Part shown: in pieces, positions 17,481-26,167 of the stretch
How the letters are laid out: each line of letters starts with the position of its first letter
Numbering within the stretch: the first letter of the stretch is position 1
The notes under the pieces: generated by a model
Seen by the model: the letters and a program-made list of their open reading frames with translations, nothing else
Databases searched by the model: none
Told to the model about the DNA's origin: nothing
Program-made: the position numbers and the translations under genes
NCBI RefSeq assembly: GCF_006716745.1
Contig: NZ_VFPP01000001.1
Location: forward strand, 7,389,386-7,453,385
Length of the DNA stretch: 64,000 bases
Reading direction: 5' to 3'
DNA from: Saccharothrix saharensis
GTDB taxonomy: Bacteria > Actinomycetota > Actinomycetes > Mycobacteriales > Pseudonocardiaceae

Positions 17481-18416
17481 TCAGCGCACGAGGTCGGGCC
17501 GCAGGGCCGCGCCGAGCGCGCGGGCGAGCCACCCCAGCTCGAACGCGCGGCCGCGCTGCGCCTCGGTCATCCGGTGCCGCCCGCCGTGGTCGTTGAGGGA
17601 CCAGCTCGCGCGGCTCGACTCGGTGAGCCAGGCGCGGACGTGCGCGCCGAGCGGGCTGTCGGGGGTGACGTCGACGGGTTCGCCGCGTCGGGCCGCCGCC
17701 AGCGCCCCGGCGAGCCCGGGCGTGTCGGTCAGGCCGTGCTTCCCGGTGAGCCGCCGCACTTCGGCCACGGCGTCCACGGGTTCGTCGCGGCCCGGCCGCG
17801 ACGCGGGCCGCCGGGGCCCCTCGCTGAACCACGGTTCGACGTGCGCGCTGGTCAGCGGGCCGGTGAGGGCGTCGAAGCCGGGCAGCACCCCGGTGATGCG
17901 CTCCACGACCAGCAGGCAGCGGGCGATGGTGTCCTCGTAGTGGCCCCGGTCACCCTCGGTGAAGCCGACCTCGCGCATCAGGGGGAGCAGGCGGTCCGGG
18001 TCCGCGCCGTGGCGGGCGGGCGGGAACGCCGGGTCGAAGCCGGTGATCAGCCGCCCGTCGACCGCGTAGCCGAACGAGTCGGACGCGTAGTCGTGCCGCA
18101 GCACGGACACCGCCTCGGTGCCCCGGGACAGCGCCTCGACCAGGTGCGCGCCCTCGAAGCCGTTCGGCTCGAACACGACGGTCCACGCGCCCAGCGGCAG
18201 GGCCGAGGCCACGGTGGGGTAGCCGTGCTCGAAGTCGTGCAGGCGCCCGACGTCCGCCGCGGTCCGGGTCGCGACGCTGTCGGGCAGCGCGCCCATCCGC
18301 CGCAACGCCTCGCCCTCGTCCACGCCCTTGATGAAGGTGAGGCAGAAGATCTCGTCGAGCTCCTGCTCGTCACCCGGGCTCGCGTCCGCCCACGCCAAGT
18401 CGTCGATCGTGCTCAC
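17481..18416 (-). CDS. DUF6461 domain protein
   Basis: This 311-residue soluble protein has an N-terminal half (residues ~20-190) that fits the DUF6461 pattern: FCLTFIKGVDEGEALRRMG, then WTVVFEPNGFEGA and SVLRHDYASDSFGYAVDGRL. The C-terminal half is Pro/Arg-rich, ending in a helical segment. DUF6461 proteins are common in actinomycetes and often sit near contact-dependent or immunity-like loci, but no function is established. It is divergent from the SGNH hydrolase. Confidence 0.7.
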   Translation of the reverse strand: MSTIDDLAWADASPGDEQELDEIFCLTFIKGVDEGEALRRMGALPDSVATRTAADVGRLHDFEHGYPTVASALPLGAWTVVFEPNGFEGAHLVEALSRGTEAVSVLRHDYASDSFGYAVDGRLITGFDPAFPPARHGADPDRLLPLMREVGFTEGDRGHYEDTIARCLLVVERITGVLPGFDALTGPLTSAHVEPWFSEGPRRPASRPGRDEPVDAVAEVRRLTGKHGLTDTPGLAGALAAARRGEPVDVTPDSPLGAHVRAWLTESSRASWSLNDHGGRHRMTEAQRGRAFELGWLARALGAALRPDLVR

Positions 18417-18605
18417 GTCGTCCCCCTCGAAGCCACAACGGAGCCGGCGAGCCTAGCAGCGGACGATCACCGGACCGGGTGGACTTCCCCTCCGCCGCCG
18501 GCGGGCAGGCCCGGGTGGTGCCTAGCTTGCTTCGCGGTCGTCGGACGGGCGACCGCCGCTGTCCGTCCGGAGCGGACGGGAGCGCGCCGAGCGGACCGGT
18601 AGGGG

Positions 18606-19634
18606 ATGGCAGTGGTGAGGACGATGAGTCGGGGCCGTGGCCTGGTCGTGGCGGCGGTGGCCGTCGTGGTGTGCGCGGGGGCCGCGGTGCCCGCCGCCGC
18701 ACAGGGACCGACCCGGGCGGAACCGGTGTCGACGGTCTTCATCGGCGACTCCTACACCGCCAACTTCGGTGTCGCCCCGGTCTTCGGCGCGTGGGACCCG
18801 AAGGAGTACTTCTGCTTCCGCTCCGAGGAGAACTACCCGGCGGTGGCGGCCCGGGCGCTGGCCGAGGAGGGCACCGCGCTCGCCGTCGCCTCCGACCGCT
18901 CCTGCGGGGGCGCGCTGATCGAGGACTTCTGGACGGAGCAGTCCCTGCCGGGCCACCGGAGCAAGCCGCCCCAGCAGGAAGCCCTGAGCGACGACACCCG
19001 ACTCGTCGTCGGCAGCCTCGGTGGCAACACCCTCGGCTTCGCCCGGATCCTCAAGCAGTGCTCGCAGGAGCTCCGCGTCGCAGGCGCGGGGCTGCCCGCC
19101 GACGCGGTCGACCCCGAAGACCCCGCCGAGCGCTGCGCGGTCTTCTTCACCGGGGGCGACGGCAAGGACTGGCTCGACCGCCGGTTCGACGTGGTCGAGG
19201 CCGAACTGGAGGAGCTGTTCGACCGGATCGGGCACTTGTCGCCGGCTGCCTCGGCCGTGCTGGTCGGCTACCCGCGGATCGTGCCCGCCGACATCGTCAG
19301 GTGCCACACCCCCGCACCCGGGCAGGCCGACAAGCCCCTGGCCGACGTCCCCTTCGCGGCCCTGCCCGTGTTCGACCGGATCCAGGCGCGCCTGAACGAC
19401 CTGATGCGCGCCAAGGCCGCCGAGTACGACGCCACCTTCGTCGACCTCTACGCCGTCACCGGCCACAACACCGCGTGCGACGGCGACGACCGCGGCATCG
19501 GCGGCCTGTTCGAGCAGTCCCAGGTCGACTTCTTCGCCCAGCCGCTGCCCTGGTACCTCCACCCCAACACCCGCGGCCGCGACATCCAGGCGCAGCACGT
19601 GGCCACCGCCATCCGGCAGGCCCTCGGCGGCTGA
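18606..19634 (+). CDS. Secreted SGNH/GDSL-type hydrolase
   Basis: A 342-residue exported esterase/lipase-like protein. Residues 1-35 form a signal peptide (basic start, hydrophobic VVAAVAVVVCAGAAV, then A-x-A). The GDSY block carries the nucleophile (VFIGDSYTANFG, ~43-54), GSLGGNTLGF gives the Asn block, and WYLHPNTRGRD near the end supplies the catalytic His. Several Cys suggest disulfides, as in Streptomyces lipases of the SEST type. An alternative GTG at 18615 would have better ribosome-site spacing to AGGGG. It is monocistronic and convergent with the CHAT gene. Confidence 0.85.
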   Translation: MAVVRTMSRGRGLVVAAVAVVVCAGAAVPAAAQGPTRAEPVSTVFIGDSYTANFGVAPVFGAWDPKEYFCFRSEENYPAVAARALAEEGTALAVASDRSCGGALIEDFWTEQSLPGHRSKPPQQEALSDDTRLVVGSLGGNTLGFARILKQCSQELRVAGAGLPADAVDPEDPAERCAVFFTGGDGKDWLDRRFDVVEAELEELFDRIGHLSPAASAVLVGYPRIVPADIVRCHTPAPGQADKPLADVPFAALPVFDRIQARLNDLMRAKAAEYDATFVDLYAVTGHNTACDGDDRGIGGLFEQSQVDFFAQPLPWYLHPNTRGRDIQAQHVATAIRQALGG

Positions 19635-19662
19635 CCTCCCCGGTCACCGCCGGCGCGCACCC

Positions 19663-22278
19663 CTACCCGCTGCCGAGGCAGACGAACGGGCGGCGCAGCG
19701 GGTCGACGGCGATGGCGTCGGCCAGGGCCACGGCCGGTCGCGCGCCGGCGGCCAGGCTGCGGTGGTAGTCGTCCATCGCGGCGGCGCACGCCTGGTCGCC
19801 GACCCGGCTCAGCGGCGCGACCACCACCTGCGAGCCGCTGGCCAGCAGGGCGCTGGCGAACCCCAGCGGCTCATCGCCGGGGCGGATCCGGTTCAGGGCG
19901 AGTTCGCACGCGGCCAGCACGACCTGCCGCGGCGGGTGCGCCAGACCGGCCATCTCGTGCGCGTAGACCGGGCCGTCGGCCAGCTCCAGCCGGGAGAACA
20001 GCGCGTTCTCCGGTTCGTGCACGCCGTGCGCGGCCAGGTGCGCGACCTCCGCGCCGTCCAACGCCGCCAGCACGTCGGTGACCGTGGCCCGCTCGTCCGA
20101 CAGCAGCGCGGCGGTGGCGTAGTGCGCGCCCAGCTTGTCGATCTCGCCCACGGCGGCGGGCAGCTCCGGGCCGCGCACCAGCACGGTCCGGCCGGCGGGC
20201 GCGGTCGCGGCCCGGTCCGCGGCCAACCACGCGGTGGCGGACGGCGCCACGACCGTGGGCCGCCCCCGCAACGTCGGCAGCACGCCCCAGGGCACCGCGT
20301 ACAGCGCGCCGGTCGGCACGACCACCAGGTCGCGCTCGCCGATCAACCCGGTCAGCGGCCGGATGAGCTGCGCGTCGAGCCGGTCGGCCTGCTTGTGCGC
20401 CGACGTCGCCATCACCTGCGCCAACGGTCCCGGCAGGTGGTCGGGGGCGAGCGCGTTGAGGTCCGCGTTCAGCATGCGGGCGCTCTCCGCCGCCTGCTCG
20501 GCCGACCCGAGCCGGGCCAGCCGCACGTCGGAGCCCACGACGACCACCGCGACCAGGCAGTCACCGGACGAGGCGAAGCTGACCAGGGCCCGTTCGCCCA
20601 GCCGTGCCATCACGTCGGTCAGCCCGGCGACCGGCCGCGGCCTGCCCCACCGGCCGGTGTGCCACCCGAGCCGGTTGGCCTCGCGCAGGCGTTCGGCCCG
20701 GCGGGCGTGCAGCGCGGCGGTCGAGTGGCCGTCGTGCTCGGCCTGGTGGATCGACTGCGTGAGGCTGCGGACCTCGGCGATGCGCTCGGCCAGCTCCGGG
20801 TCGTCGACGTGGCTCAACGGCTCGTAGCGGTAGGTCTGCGCCCGCGTCCGCTCCAGCCAGGTGAACAGCCGGCGGGCGTTGCCGCCGTCCAGCACCAGCC
20901 GCACGGCCAGCTCGGCGAGCTCCCGGCCGTGCAGCGCGGTGCCCGACAGCAGCTCCAGGCCGCCCATCCGGTCGCGCACGTGGTCCAGGTCGGTCAGCCC
21001 GCCCCGGATCTCGGTGAGCGCGGCGGCCCGCCGGCCGCGGGCGACGGCCAGTTCGGCGCGGCACAGGCGGCGCAGCATCCGGTAGTCGATGGGCGTGAGC
21101 CTGCCCGGCCGGGGCACCCGGTCGAGGATCGCCTCCGCCGCGTCGACGTCACCGCGCCGGATCTCCAGCCGTGCCGCGAGCATCCGCGCCAGCGCCGCCT
21201 GCTCGGCCAGCCGGGGCACGGGCAGCGAGTCGGCGAAGTCCAGCGCCCGTCCGGGCAGCGACCGGGACACCCGCCCCGACCGCAGCGCCAGCCGGGTGTC
21301 CACGCGCAGGCCGATGATCGTGGCGTTCGCGACGCAGGTCTCGCAGCCCCAGCGCCGCATCCGCTGCCGCGCCGAGGAGGCCGCGGCGCGGGCCAGTTCG
21401 AGGTCGTCGGTCATGTACGCGGCGACGGCCCGGTACAGCTCCACGTTGGCCAGGGTCCGGATGACGCCCTGGTCCGCGCGCAGCGCGGCGAGCACGCCGT
21501 CGAGCTGGGTGCCCGCCTCGTCGGCCAGCCCGGCGGCGATCAGCGCCTGACCGCGGTCCATGCCGAGCAGGGCGGGCACCTCCAGGCCCTGCTCCCGGTA
21601 CGACCGCTCGATGAGCCCGTACCGCCGCGGGGCGGCCGGCACGTCGCCGACCCGCAGGTCCAGCAGCCCGGCCGCGTGGTTCGCGTCGGCCGCCCGCTCC
21701 AGCAGCCCGTGCTCGGTCGCCAGCGCCACGGCCCTGGTCAGGTCTTGCCGCGCCTGACGCACCAACCCGAGCCGGGTGTGGGCCGTGCCCCTGCTCCGCA
21801 GGGTCTTCACGATCAGGTCGGCCAGCGGGGTGACCGGCCCGCCCGCGGCGAGGCGGCGTTCCTTGTGCTCCAGCGCGGCGTCGAAGGCGGTGATCGCGTC
21901 CTCGATGAGCCCCGCGTTCAACAGCATCAGGCCCCGGTTGTGCTCGACCCGGCCGAGCAGCTCGGCCCTCACCACCGGGTCGGCCACGTCCTCGATGAGC
22001 TGCCGCGACTCGGCCAGCCCGGCCAGCCCGGCGGCGGGGCCGTCGGTTTCCGCGAGCACGCTCGCGAACGTCGAGGACAGCCGGATCCGGGTCGCGAGCC
22101 AGTCGGCGCGGACACCCGGGTCGGCGGGGTCGATCGTGTCGGTCAGGCCCTGCCCCCGGCGGAGCAGTCGGGCCGCCTCGTGGTGCCGCCCCGCGCACGT
22201 CGCGTCGAGCCCGACGCGGTGCAGTTCGCGTGCTTCGCGGATGACGGCGACATCGTCGAGAGAAGCGGTTACCGGCAC
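19663..22278 (-). CDS. TPR-CHAT domain protease
   Basis: An 871-residue protein. Residues ~1-460 are helical TPR-like repeats, e.g. NRGLMLLNAGLIEDAITAFD. Residues ~560-871 form a CHAT caspase-like peptidase domain. The catalytic His is in VAHLAAHGVHEPENALFS and the catalytic Cys in QVVLAACELALNRI, followed by GFASALLASGSQVVVAPL. The start is GTG at 22278, inside an inverted repeat. Upstream on the same strand lie a His/Cys-rich small peptide and a sigma factor. CHAT proteins are cysteine proteases that cut partner proteins, and the neighbouring peptide or the sigma pathway are candidate partners (inference). Confidence 0.9.
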   Translation of the reverse strand: MPVTASLDDVAVIREARELHRVGLDATCAGRHHEAARLLRRGQGLTDTIDPADPGVRADWLATRIRLSSTFASVLAETDGPAAGLAGLAESRQLIEDVADPVVRAELLGRVEHNRGLMLLNAGLIEDAITAFDAALEHKERRLAAGGPVTPLADLIVKTLRSRGTAHTRLGLVRQARQDLTRAVALATEHGLLERAADANHAAGLLDLRVGDVPAAPRRYGLIERSYREQGLEVPALLGMDRGQALIAAGLADEAGTQLDGVLAALRADQGVIRTLANVELYRAVAAYMTDDLELARAAASSARQRMRRWGCETCVANATIIGLRVDTRLALRSGRVSRSLPGRALDFADSLPVPRLAEQAALARMLAARLEIRRGDVDAAEAILDRVPRPGRLTPIDYRMLRRLCRAELAVARGRRAAALTEIRGGLTDLDHVRDRMGGLELLSGTALHGRELAELAVRLVLDGGNARRLFTWLERTRAQTYRYEPLSHVDDPELAERIAEVRSLTQSIHQAEHDGHSTAALHARRAERLREANRLGWHTGRWGRPRPVAGLTDVMARLGERALVSFASSGDCLVAVVVVGSDVRLARLGSAEQAAESARMLNADLNALAPDHLPGPLAQVMATSAHKQADRLDAQLIRPLTGLIGERDLVVVPTGALYAVPWGVLPTLRGRPTVVAPSATAWLAADRAATAPAGRTVLVRGPELPAAVGEIDKLGAHYATAALLSDERATVTDVLAALDGAEVAHLAAHGVHEPENALFSRLELADGPVYAHEMAGLAHPPRQVVLAACELALNRIRPGDEPLGFASALLASGSQVVVAPLSRVGDQACAAAMDDYHRSLAAGARPAVALADAIAVDPLRRPFVCLGSG

Positions 22279-22302
22279 CGTTCTATGACATCACAGAACG
22301 GT
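22277..22302. promoter_or_regulatory. 8-bp inverted repeat at CHAT start
   Basis: ACCGTTCT (22277-22284) and AGAACGGT (22295-22302) form a perfect inverted repeat with a 10-nt spacer, overlapping the GTG start of the CHAT gene. It is an operator or an mRNA hairpin that could occlude initiation. Confidence 0.5.
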
Positions 22303-22311
22303 ACCGGACAA

Positions 22312-22344
22312 AGCCCGCCGACCAGGAGACCTGGCCGGCGGGCT
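22312..22344 (-). terminator. Terminator between small peptide and CHAT gene
   Basis: A nested stem, 9 bp outside and 5 bp inside with one mismatch between them (22312-22326 against 22330-22344) and a 3-nt loop. It lies just after the small-peptide stop. It implies that the CHAT gene has its own promoter, or that read-through is regulated. Confidence 0.65.
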
Positions 22345-22361
22345 CGATCACGGTTGACAGG

Positions 22362-22577
22362 TCACTTCGCCGGTTGACCGTCCGGGCAGCCGCCCCCGGC
22401 GCACAGCGGCGACAGCTCGCCGTCCTCGTGCGTGTGGTGGTGGTGCTCGTGCCGGTCGGGCTCGGTCTCCGGCACGACGGTGGTCGTGGTGCCGTCCTGC
22501 CGGACCTGCTCGACGGTGTCGACGTCCTCGAACGCCTCGTCCACGAAATCGGTCTTGGTCTCGGTGGGCGTAGACAA
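22362..22577 (-). CDS. Small His/Cys-rich acidic peptide (71 residues)
   Basis: The start is TTG at 22577, preceded by GGGGAGGGAG at good spacing; no ATG/GTG fits better. The peptide is acidic (DFVDEAFEDVDTVEQV), then Thr-rich, then HEHHHHTHED, ending with LCAGGGCPDGQPAK. A hexa-His-like cluster plus C-x4-C suggests metal binding or a modified peptide. It lies between the sigma factor and the CHAT protease on the same strand. No family recognised; it could be a CHAT substrate, a zinc-binding anti-sigma-like switch, or a precursor peptide. Confidence 0.7.
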   Translation of the reverse strand: MSTPTETKTDFVDEAFEDVDTVEQVRQDGTTTTVVPETEPDRHEHHHHTHEDGELSPLCAGGGCPDGQPAK

Positions 22578-22618
22578 AACGATCTCCCTCCCCTGGGATC
22601 TGTCCCGGCCTGACAAGC

Positions 22619-22642
22619 GACTCAGGCTGATTGCTCTGAGTC
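22619..22642. promoter_or_regulatory. Inverted repeat upstream of small peptide
   Basis: GACTCAG (22619-22625) and CTGAGTC (22636-22642) form a perfect 7-bp inverted repeat with a 10-nt spacer, about 42 bp upstream of the peptide start. It has the same arm/spacer geometry as the repeat at the CHAT start but a different sequence. Confidence 0.4.
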
Positions 22643-22790
22643 AGGTTCGGCGGGCCCCTCCTACCGCTCGAACAGGGCAATAGTGGCACAACGGCGTAAC
22701 GATCAGGAGAGAATTTTGCACATCTGGTAGGCGACACCCGCCAGCCGTGCGTAAACGCCCCCGACTATCACCCATTCAGGTAACGGGGAT

Positions 22791-23408
22791 TCAGGGTTGT
22801 TCCGGGGTGCTCGCGAGGCCCGCCGGCCACTCGGCCTCGGCGTCGAGGTGTGCCCGCAGCACGTCCGCGCAACGGCCCTTGGCCGGGCCGGCGCGGCCCC
22901 GTCGCGGCGTCAGCGCGTCGGCGACCGGGCGGTACTCCGGGCGGCCCGCCAACACGGCCAGGCGCAGCAGTTCCTGGCACTTCTGCGACAGCCGGCCGAA
23001 CGCCCGCCACAGCCGCCGGTCGCGCTCGTCGAGCAGGGTGGCGTCCTCGGGCAGGCCGTGCTCGCTCACCAGCTCCGCGGGCGCGTCGGTCACCGCCGCC
23101 GCACGGCGGTCCGGGGTCCAGCTCCGCTGCGCCTCCCGGCACGTCGCGGCGACGAGCCACGCCGCCAGCGCCCGCGGGTCCTCCAGCCGACCGAGGTGGC
23201 GCAGCAGCGCGAGCCACACCGTCTGCACCACGCCCTCCGCCGTGTCGCGGTCCAACCCGTGCCCACGCGCGACGTGCCACACCAACGGCGTGAAGTCGGC
23301 GATCAGCGCGTCCAGGGCCGCGCGGTCGCCGGCCCGCGCCGCCGTCAGGCGGGCAGTGTGCCGTTCCGCCCCCTCCGACGGCTCCCAGTCCGGGTCCAGT
23401 GCCACCAC
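22791..23408 (-). CDS. ECF-like RNA polymerase sigma factor
   Basis: This protein of about 205 residues has region 2 (LIADFTPLVWHVARGHGLDR, then DTAEGVVQTVWLALLRHLGRL with the core-binding/-10 helix) and region 4 (LSQKCQELLRLAVLAGRP...YRPVADAL). The segment RGRAGPAKGRCADVLRAHL matches the G-P-T-R-G-R-C-L-x-x-L-R recognition helix of a common actinobacterial subfamily. The usual G-x-I-G before it is changed to R-G-R-A-G. The start is GTG 23408 or 23405. No anti-sigma gene is adjacent; the downstream His/Cys peptide and CHAT protease may take that role. Confidence 0.87.
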   Translation of the reverse strand: MVALDPDWEPSEGAERHTARLTAARAGDRAALDALIADFTPLVWHVARGHGLDRDTAEGVVQTVWLALLRHLGRLEDPRALAAWLVAATCREAQRSWTPDRRAAAVTDAPAELVSEHGLPEDATLLDERDRRLWRAFGRLSQKCQELLRLAVLAGRPEYRPVADALTPRRGRAGPAKGRCADVLRAHLDAEAEWPAGLASTPEQP

Positions 23409-23483
23409 TCCCTCTCAGCCACCCGCTACACCACCACGACCGCGCGGCAGAACACCCGCACTAATGCGGCCGACGTGCGAAAA

Positions 23484-23510
23484 CCCCGCCCTCGGGTGTC
23501 GAGGGCGGGG
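23484..23510 (-). terminator. Terminator of lipoprotein gene
   Basis: A perfect 10-bp stem (23484-23493 against 23501-23510) with a 7-nt loop lies 20 bp beyond the stop at 23531. On the reading strand it is followed by T-rich sequence (GGGGTTTTCGC), a classical intrinsic terminator. Confidence 0.85.
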
Positions 23511-23530
23511 TCCGTGGCGCTGCGGCCGGC

Positions 23531-23944
23531 CTACAGCTCGCCGGGCTTGTAGCAGTCCTGGAAGCCCTCCGGCTTGGGCTGGTTGCCCGCGAACGCGGCG
23601 ACGACGTCGGACTGCTTGAGGTTCTCCGGGTAGCCGGGCCAGTCCGGCTCCTGCCCGTTGACGTGCAGCTCGTCCAACCAGTAGCCGGACTGCCCGGACA
23701 CCTTCGCGAACTCCAGGTCGCAGCCCTTGACCCGGACCGTCACCTCGAAGACCTTCTGCGAGGACTTGACCGTGCGCTTGCCGATCTTCTTGCTCTTCTT
23801 CTCGGTCTCGTCGCGCGGCTCGCCGACCGAGGTGAAACCGGCCGCCTTCAACTCGGCGACGAACTCGTCCCCCTTGCTGGAGCACGCGACCAGGGATGCG
23901 CCCAACCCCAGGACCAACAGCACGGACGCGACCTTCGTGTTCAT
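23531..23944 (-). CDS. Lipoprotein, hypothetical
   Basis: This 137-residue protein has a type II signal peptide MNTKVASVLLVLGLGASLVAC-SS (lipobox L-V-A-C). The mature part is Lys-rich (KKSKKIGKRTVKSSQK), with two further Cys (VKGCDLEF, FQDCYKPGEL) likely forming a disulfide. The ATG at 23944 gives the best signal peptide; an in-frame start four codons earlier is less likely. No domain recognised. It is divergent from the next lipoprotein. Confidence 0.75.
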   Translation of the reverse strand: MNTKVASVLLVLGLGASLVACSSKGDEFVAELKAAGFTSVGEPRDETEKKSKKIGKRTVKSSQKVFEVTVRVKGCDLEFAKVSGQSGYWLDELHVNGQEPDWPGYPENLKQSDVVAAFAGNQPKPEGFQDCYKPGEL

Positions 23945-24057
23945 GGCGCACAGCAAACCCGGACGGCCGAACCGCCGCGCGCGCCCCCATCAACCGTTAT
24001 CGCGCTGTGACGTGCCGGTGGTCGCAACCGCGGGCCGTGCCGGCGCGTCACAGTCCC

Positions 24058-24528
24058 GTGCACACCTCCGTACCGCCGCTCGTGTCGGCCGCCGCCGTCC
24101 TCGCCCTGATCACGGGCTGTTCCACCACAGTGTCGGGGGCGAGCTCCGGCACCGGGGCGGCGACCACGACGACCACGACCACCTCGGCCGGGCGGGAGTC
24201 GACCCCCGAGCCGACGTCCGAGCCGAGCCCGCTGCCGACGATCGACGAGGCCGTGCCGGCCCAGTACTGCGAGGACGCCTTCCCCGGCGCGCTGGGCAAG
24301 CCGATGCTGGCCGTCGTCGTGGAGACCCCGTCCGGCCGCCTCACGTGCGACCAGGCCGCCGCCGTCCTGGTCGACTACTACGCCGAGCGCCGCGACCCCA
24401 CTCCGGGACTCCCGCCGCTCGCGGTCGGCACGATGAGGTGCAACCAGGTCGTCCCCGAAGGGTCCCTGCCGCAGGTCGTGTGCGCTGACGAGGACAACCT
24501 GGTCTACTCGATGTGGCCGCAGACCTGA
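24058..24528 (+). CDS. Lipoprotein, hypothetical
   Basis: About 156 residues from GTG 24058: short signal peptide (VPPLVSAAAVLALITGC, lipobox I-T-G-C), a Thr/Ser/Pro-rich linker (TTTTTTTSAG, PEPTSEPSPLP), then a small domain with four Cys (QYCEDAF, LTCDQAA, MRCNQVV, VVCADED). A GTG at 24007 would add 17 Arg-containing residues before the signal and cannot be excluded. No family recognised; extracytoplasmic. Confidence 0.68.
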   Translation: MHTSVPPLVSAAAVLALITGCSTTVSGASSGTGAATTTTTTTSAGRESTPEPTSEPSPLPTIDEAVPAQYCEDAFPGALGKPMLAVVVETPSGRLTCDQAAAVLVDYYAERRDPTPGLPPLAVGTMRCNQVVPEGSLPQVVCADEDNLVYSMWPQT

Positions 24529-24533
24529 CGGGA

Positions 24534-26117
24534 TCAGAACCGGCCGAACAGCCAGTGACCGGGGTGGCCGGGCCTCGGGTCGAGGCAGAACTCCCTGGTC
24601 GCGCGGACGATCTCGGCCGTCTCGACCGTGCCGCGGTGGTCCGCGTCGAGGCGGTCGAACAGGGTGCGGGCGTCCTCGTCGGGCACGCCGCACCGGGTCG
24701 TGAGGGTCAGGAACTCGTCGCGCTCCACCACGCCCGTCCCGTTCGTGTCGACCAGGGCCAGCACGGCCGTCGCCAGCGGCCGCAGGGTCCGGTCGAACGC
24801 GGTGTGCGTGGCGCGGCCCGCCCACGCCAGGAACTCGGCCTTGCCGACGCGGCCGTCGTCGTCGGTGTCGGACTCGGCCGCCAGGGCGCGCCACAACGCC
24901 CGGTAGGCGGCGCGGACGGCCATCGCGGCGGCCGAGCGCGGCGGGTGGCCGAACGACTGCACCAGCCGCAGCGCGAACACCTCGTAGTCGTCCCGGCGCA
25001 GGTAGCCGTCGCCGGTCGCGTCCAGCAGGTCGAAGCGCGGCGCCGGCGCGGCCGGGACGGTGCGGTGCCCGGTGACCGCCGCCGCCCACCGCGTCGCGTC
25101 GGGGTGCGCCGCGGTGAGCACCGCGCCGTGGTTCGCCCCCGGGTACGTCGTCAGGTGCACGGTGCTGCCCGCCGCGGCGATGTCGTCGGCGAAGTCGTGG
25201 ATCACCGCGGGCGGCACGATCTCGTCGGCCCCGCCCGCGGCCAGGAACACCGGCCGGTCCAGCCGGGCGACCGGCACGCGGCACTCGTCCAGCACCCGGG
25301 CCACGTGGTCGTGCCGGGTCAGGTCCGTCATGCCGGTCTCGTCGTTGGTCATCGCCTTGGTGGCGCGGAACATCTCCACCAACGACACCCGTTCGGCCAG
25401 GTCCACCAGGGACGTGCCGCGGTCGGTGAGGAAGCCGTGGGAGAAGTCCGGGTACCGGGTGCGCATGCCCGCCAGCACGATCGGCACGAACGGGCAGACC
25501 GCCGCCGCCGCGTCGCTGGTCCGGGTGGCGATCACGCGCACCAGGTGCACCGGCGGCGCGAGCGCGAGCGTGCCGAGGAAGTCCAGCTCCGGCGCGTACC
25601 TCGTGGCGATCAACGAGGTGAACAGCGCGGCGTGCCCGCCCTGGGAGAACCCCGCGACGAGCCAGCGGTCCGACAGCGGGTGGGGCAGCCCGCGGGCGGC
25701 GCGGACGATGTCGACCACGTCGTCGGCCACCGCCTCGCCGTGGAAGTACGGGTGCGGGCCGGGCGTGGCGAGGCCTTCGTAGTCGGTGGCCGCCACGGCG
25801 TACCCGGCGGCGAGCCACGACGCGATGTGCGCCCGTTCCAGCCGGAGCAGGCCGGTGCGCGACGGCGCGGTGCGGTCGGACAGGCCCGTGGTGCCGTGGG
25901 CGTAGCTGACCACGGGCCAGCCGCCGGGCGGGGGAGTGCCGTCGGGCACGAACACCGACCCGGTGACCAGCCGACCCCGGCCGTCGTACCCCACGCCCTG
26001 GTAGAACACCCGGTAGGCGGCTTCGGCGTGGTCCGGCCGGAACCGCGACGCGAGCGGGCGGGCGCGCAGCAGCGTGCCGGGGCGCCTGACGGGGTCCGGT
26101 GCGGTGGAGGAGGTCAC
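24534..26117 (-). CDS. Lipase/esterase fused to a calerythrin-like EF-hand domain
   Basis: This is a 527-residue two-part protein. Residues ~30-345 form an alpha/beta hydrolase of the secretory lipase type (VVSYAHGTTGLSD; nucleophile elbow VAGFSQGGHAAL at ~155; AAGGADEIVPP for the Asp; PGANHGAVL for the His). Residues ~355-527 hold four EF-hand loops: DATGDGYLRRDDYE, DTDDDGRVGKAEF, DTNGTGVVERDEF and DADHRGTVETAEI. The spacing resembles calerythrin/CabD-type prokaryotic Ca2+ proteins. No signal peptide is visible, so Ca2+ control inside the cell, or leaderless export, is possible. The two parts are normally separate proteins. Confidence 0.85.
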   Translation of the reverse strand: MTSSTAPDPVRRPGTLLRARPLASRFRPDHAEAAYRVFYQGVGYDGRGRLVTGSVFVPDGTPPPGGWPVVSYAHGTTGLSDRTAPSRTGLLRLERAHIASWLAAGYAVAATDYEGLATPGPHPYFHGEAVADDVVDIVRAARGLPHPLSDRWLVAGFSQGGHAALFTSLIATRYAPELDFLGTLALAPPVHLVRVIATRTSDAAAAVCPFVPIVLAGMRTRYPDFSHGFLTDRGTSLVDLAERVSLVEMFRATKAMTNDETGMTDLTRHDHVARVLDECRVPVARLDRPVFLAAGGADEIVPPAVIHDFADDIAAAGSTVHLTTYPGANHGAVLTAAHPDATRWAAAVTGHRTVPAAPAPRFDLLDATGDGYLRRDDYEVFALRLVQSFGHPPRSAAAMAVRAAYRALWRALAAESDTDDDGRVGKAEFLAWAGRATHTAFDRTLRPLATAVLALVDTNGTGVVERDEFLTLTTRCGVPDEDARTLFDRLDADHRGTVETAEIVRATREFCLDPRPGHPGHWLFGRF

Positions 26118-26167
26118 GACACCAGGACGTTAGCCCTTTCCGCCCTACCCGATGGAGTGAACCTCGG

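Noticed and set aside
19762..22377. 871-codon plus-strand ORF opposite the CHAT gene
   Set aside because: Translation is Arg/Gln/His/Gly-rich low complexity; the minus strand carries all CHAT and TPR motifs.
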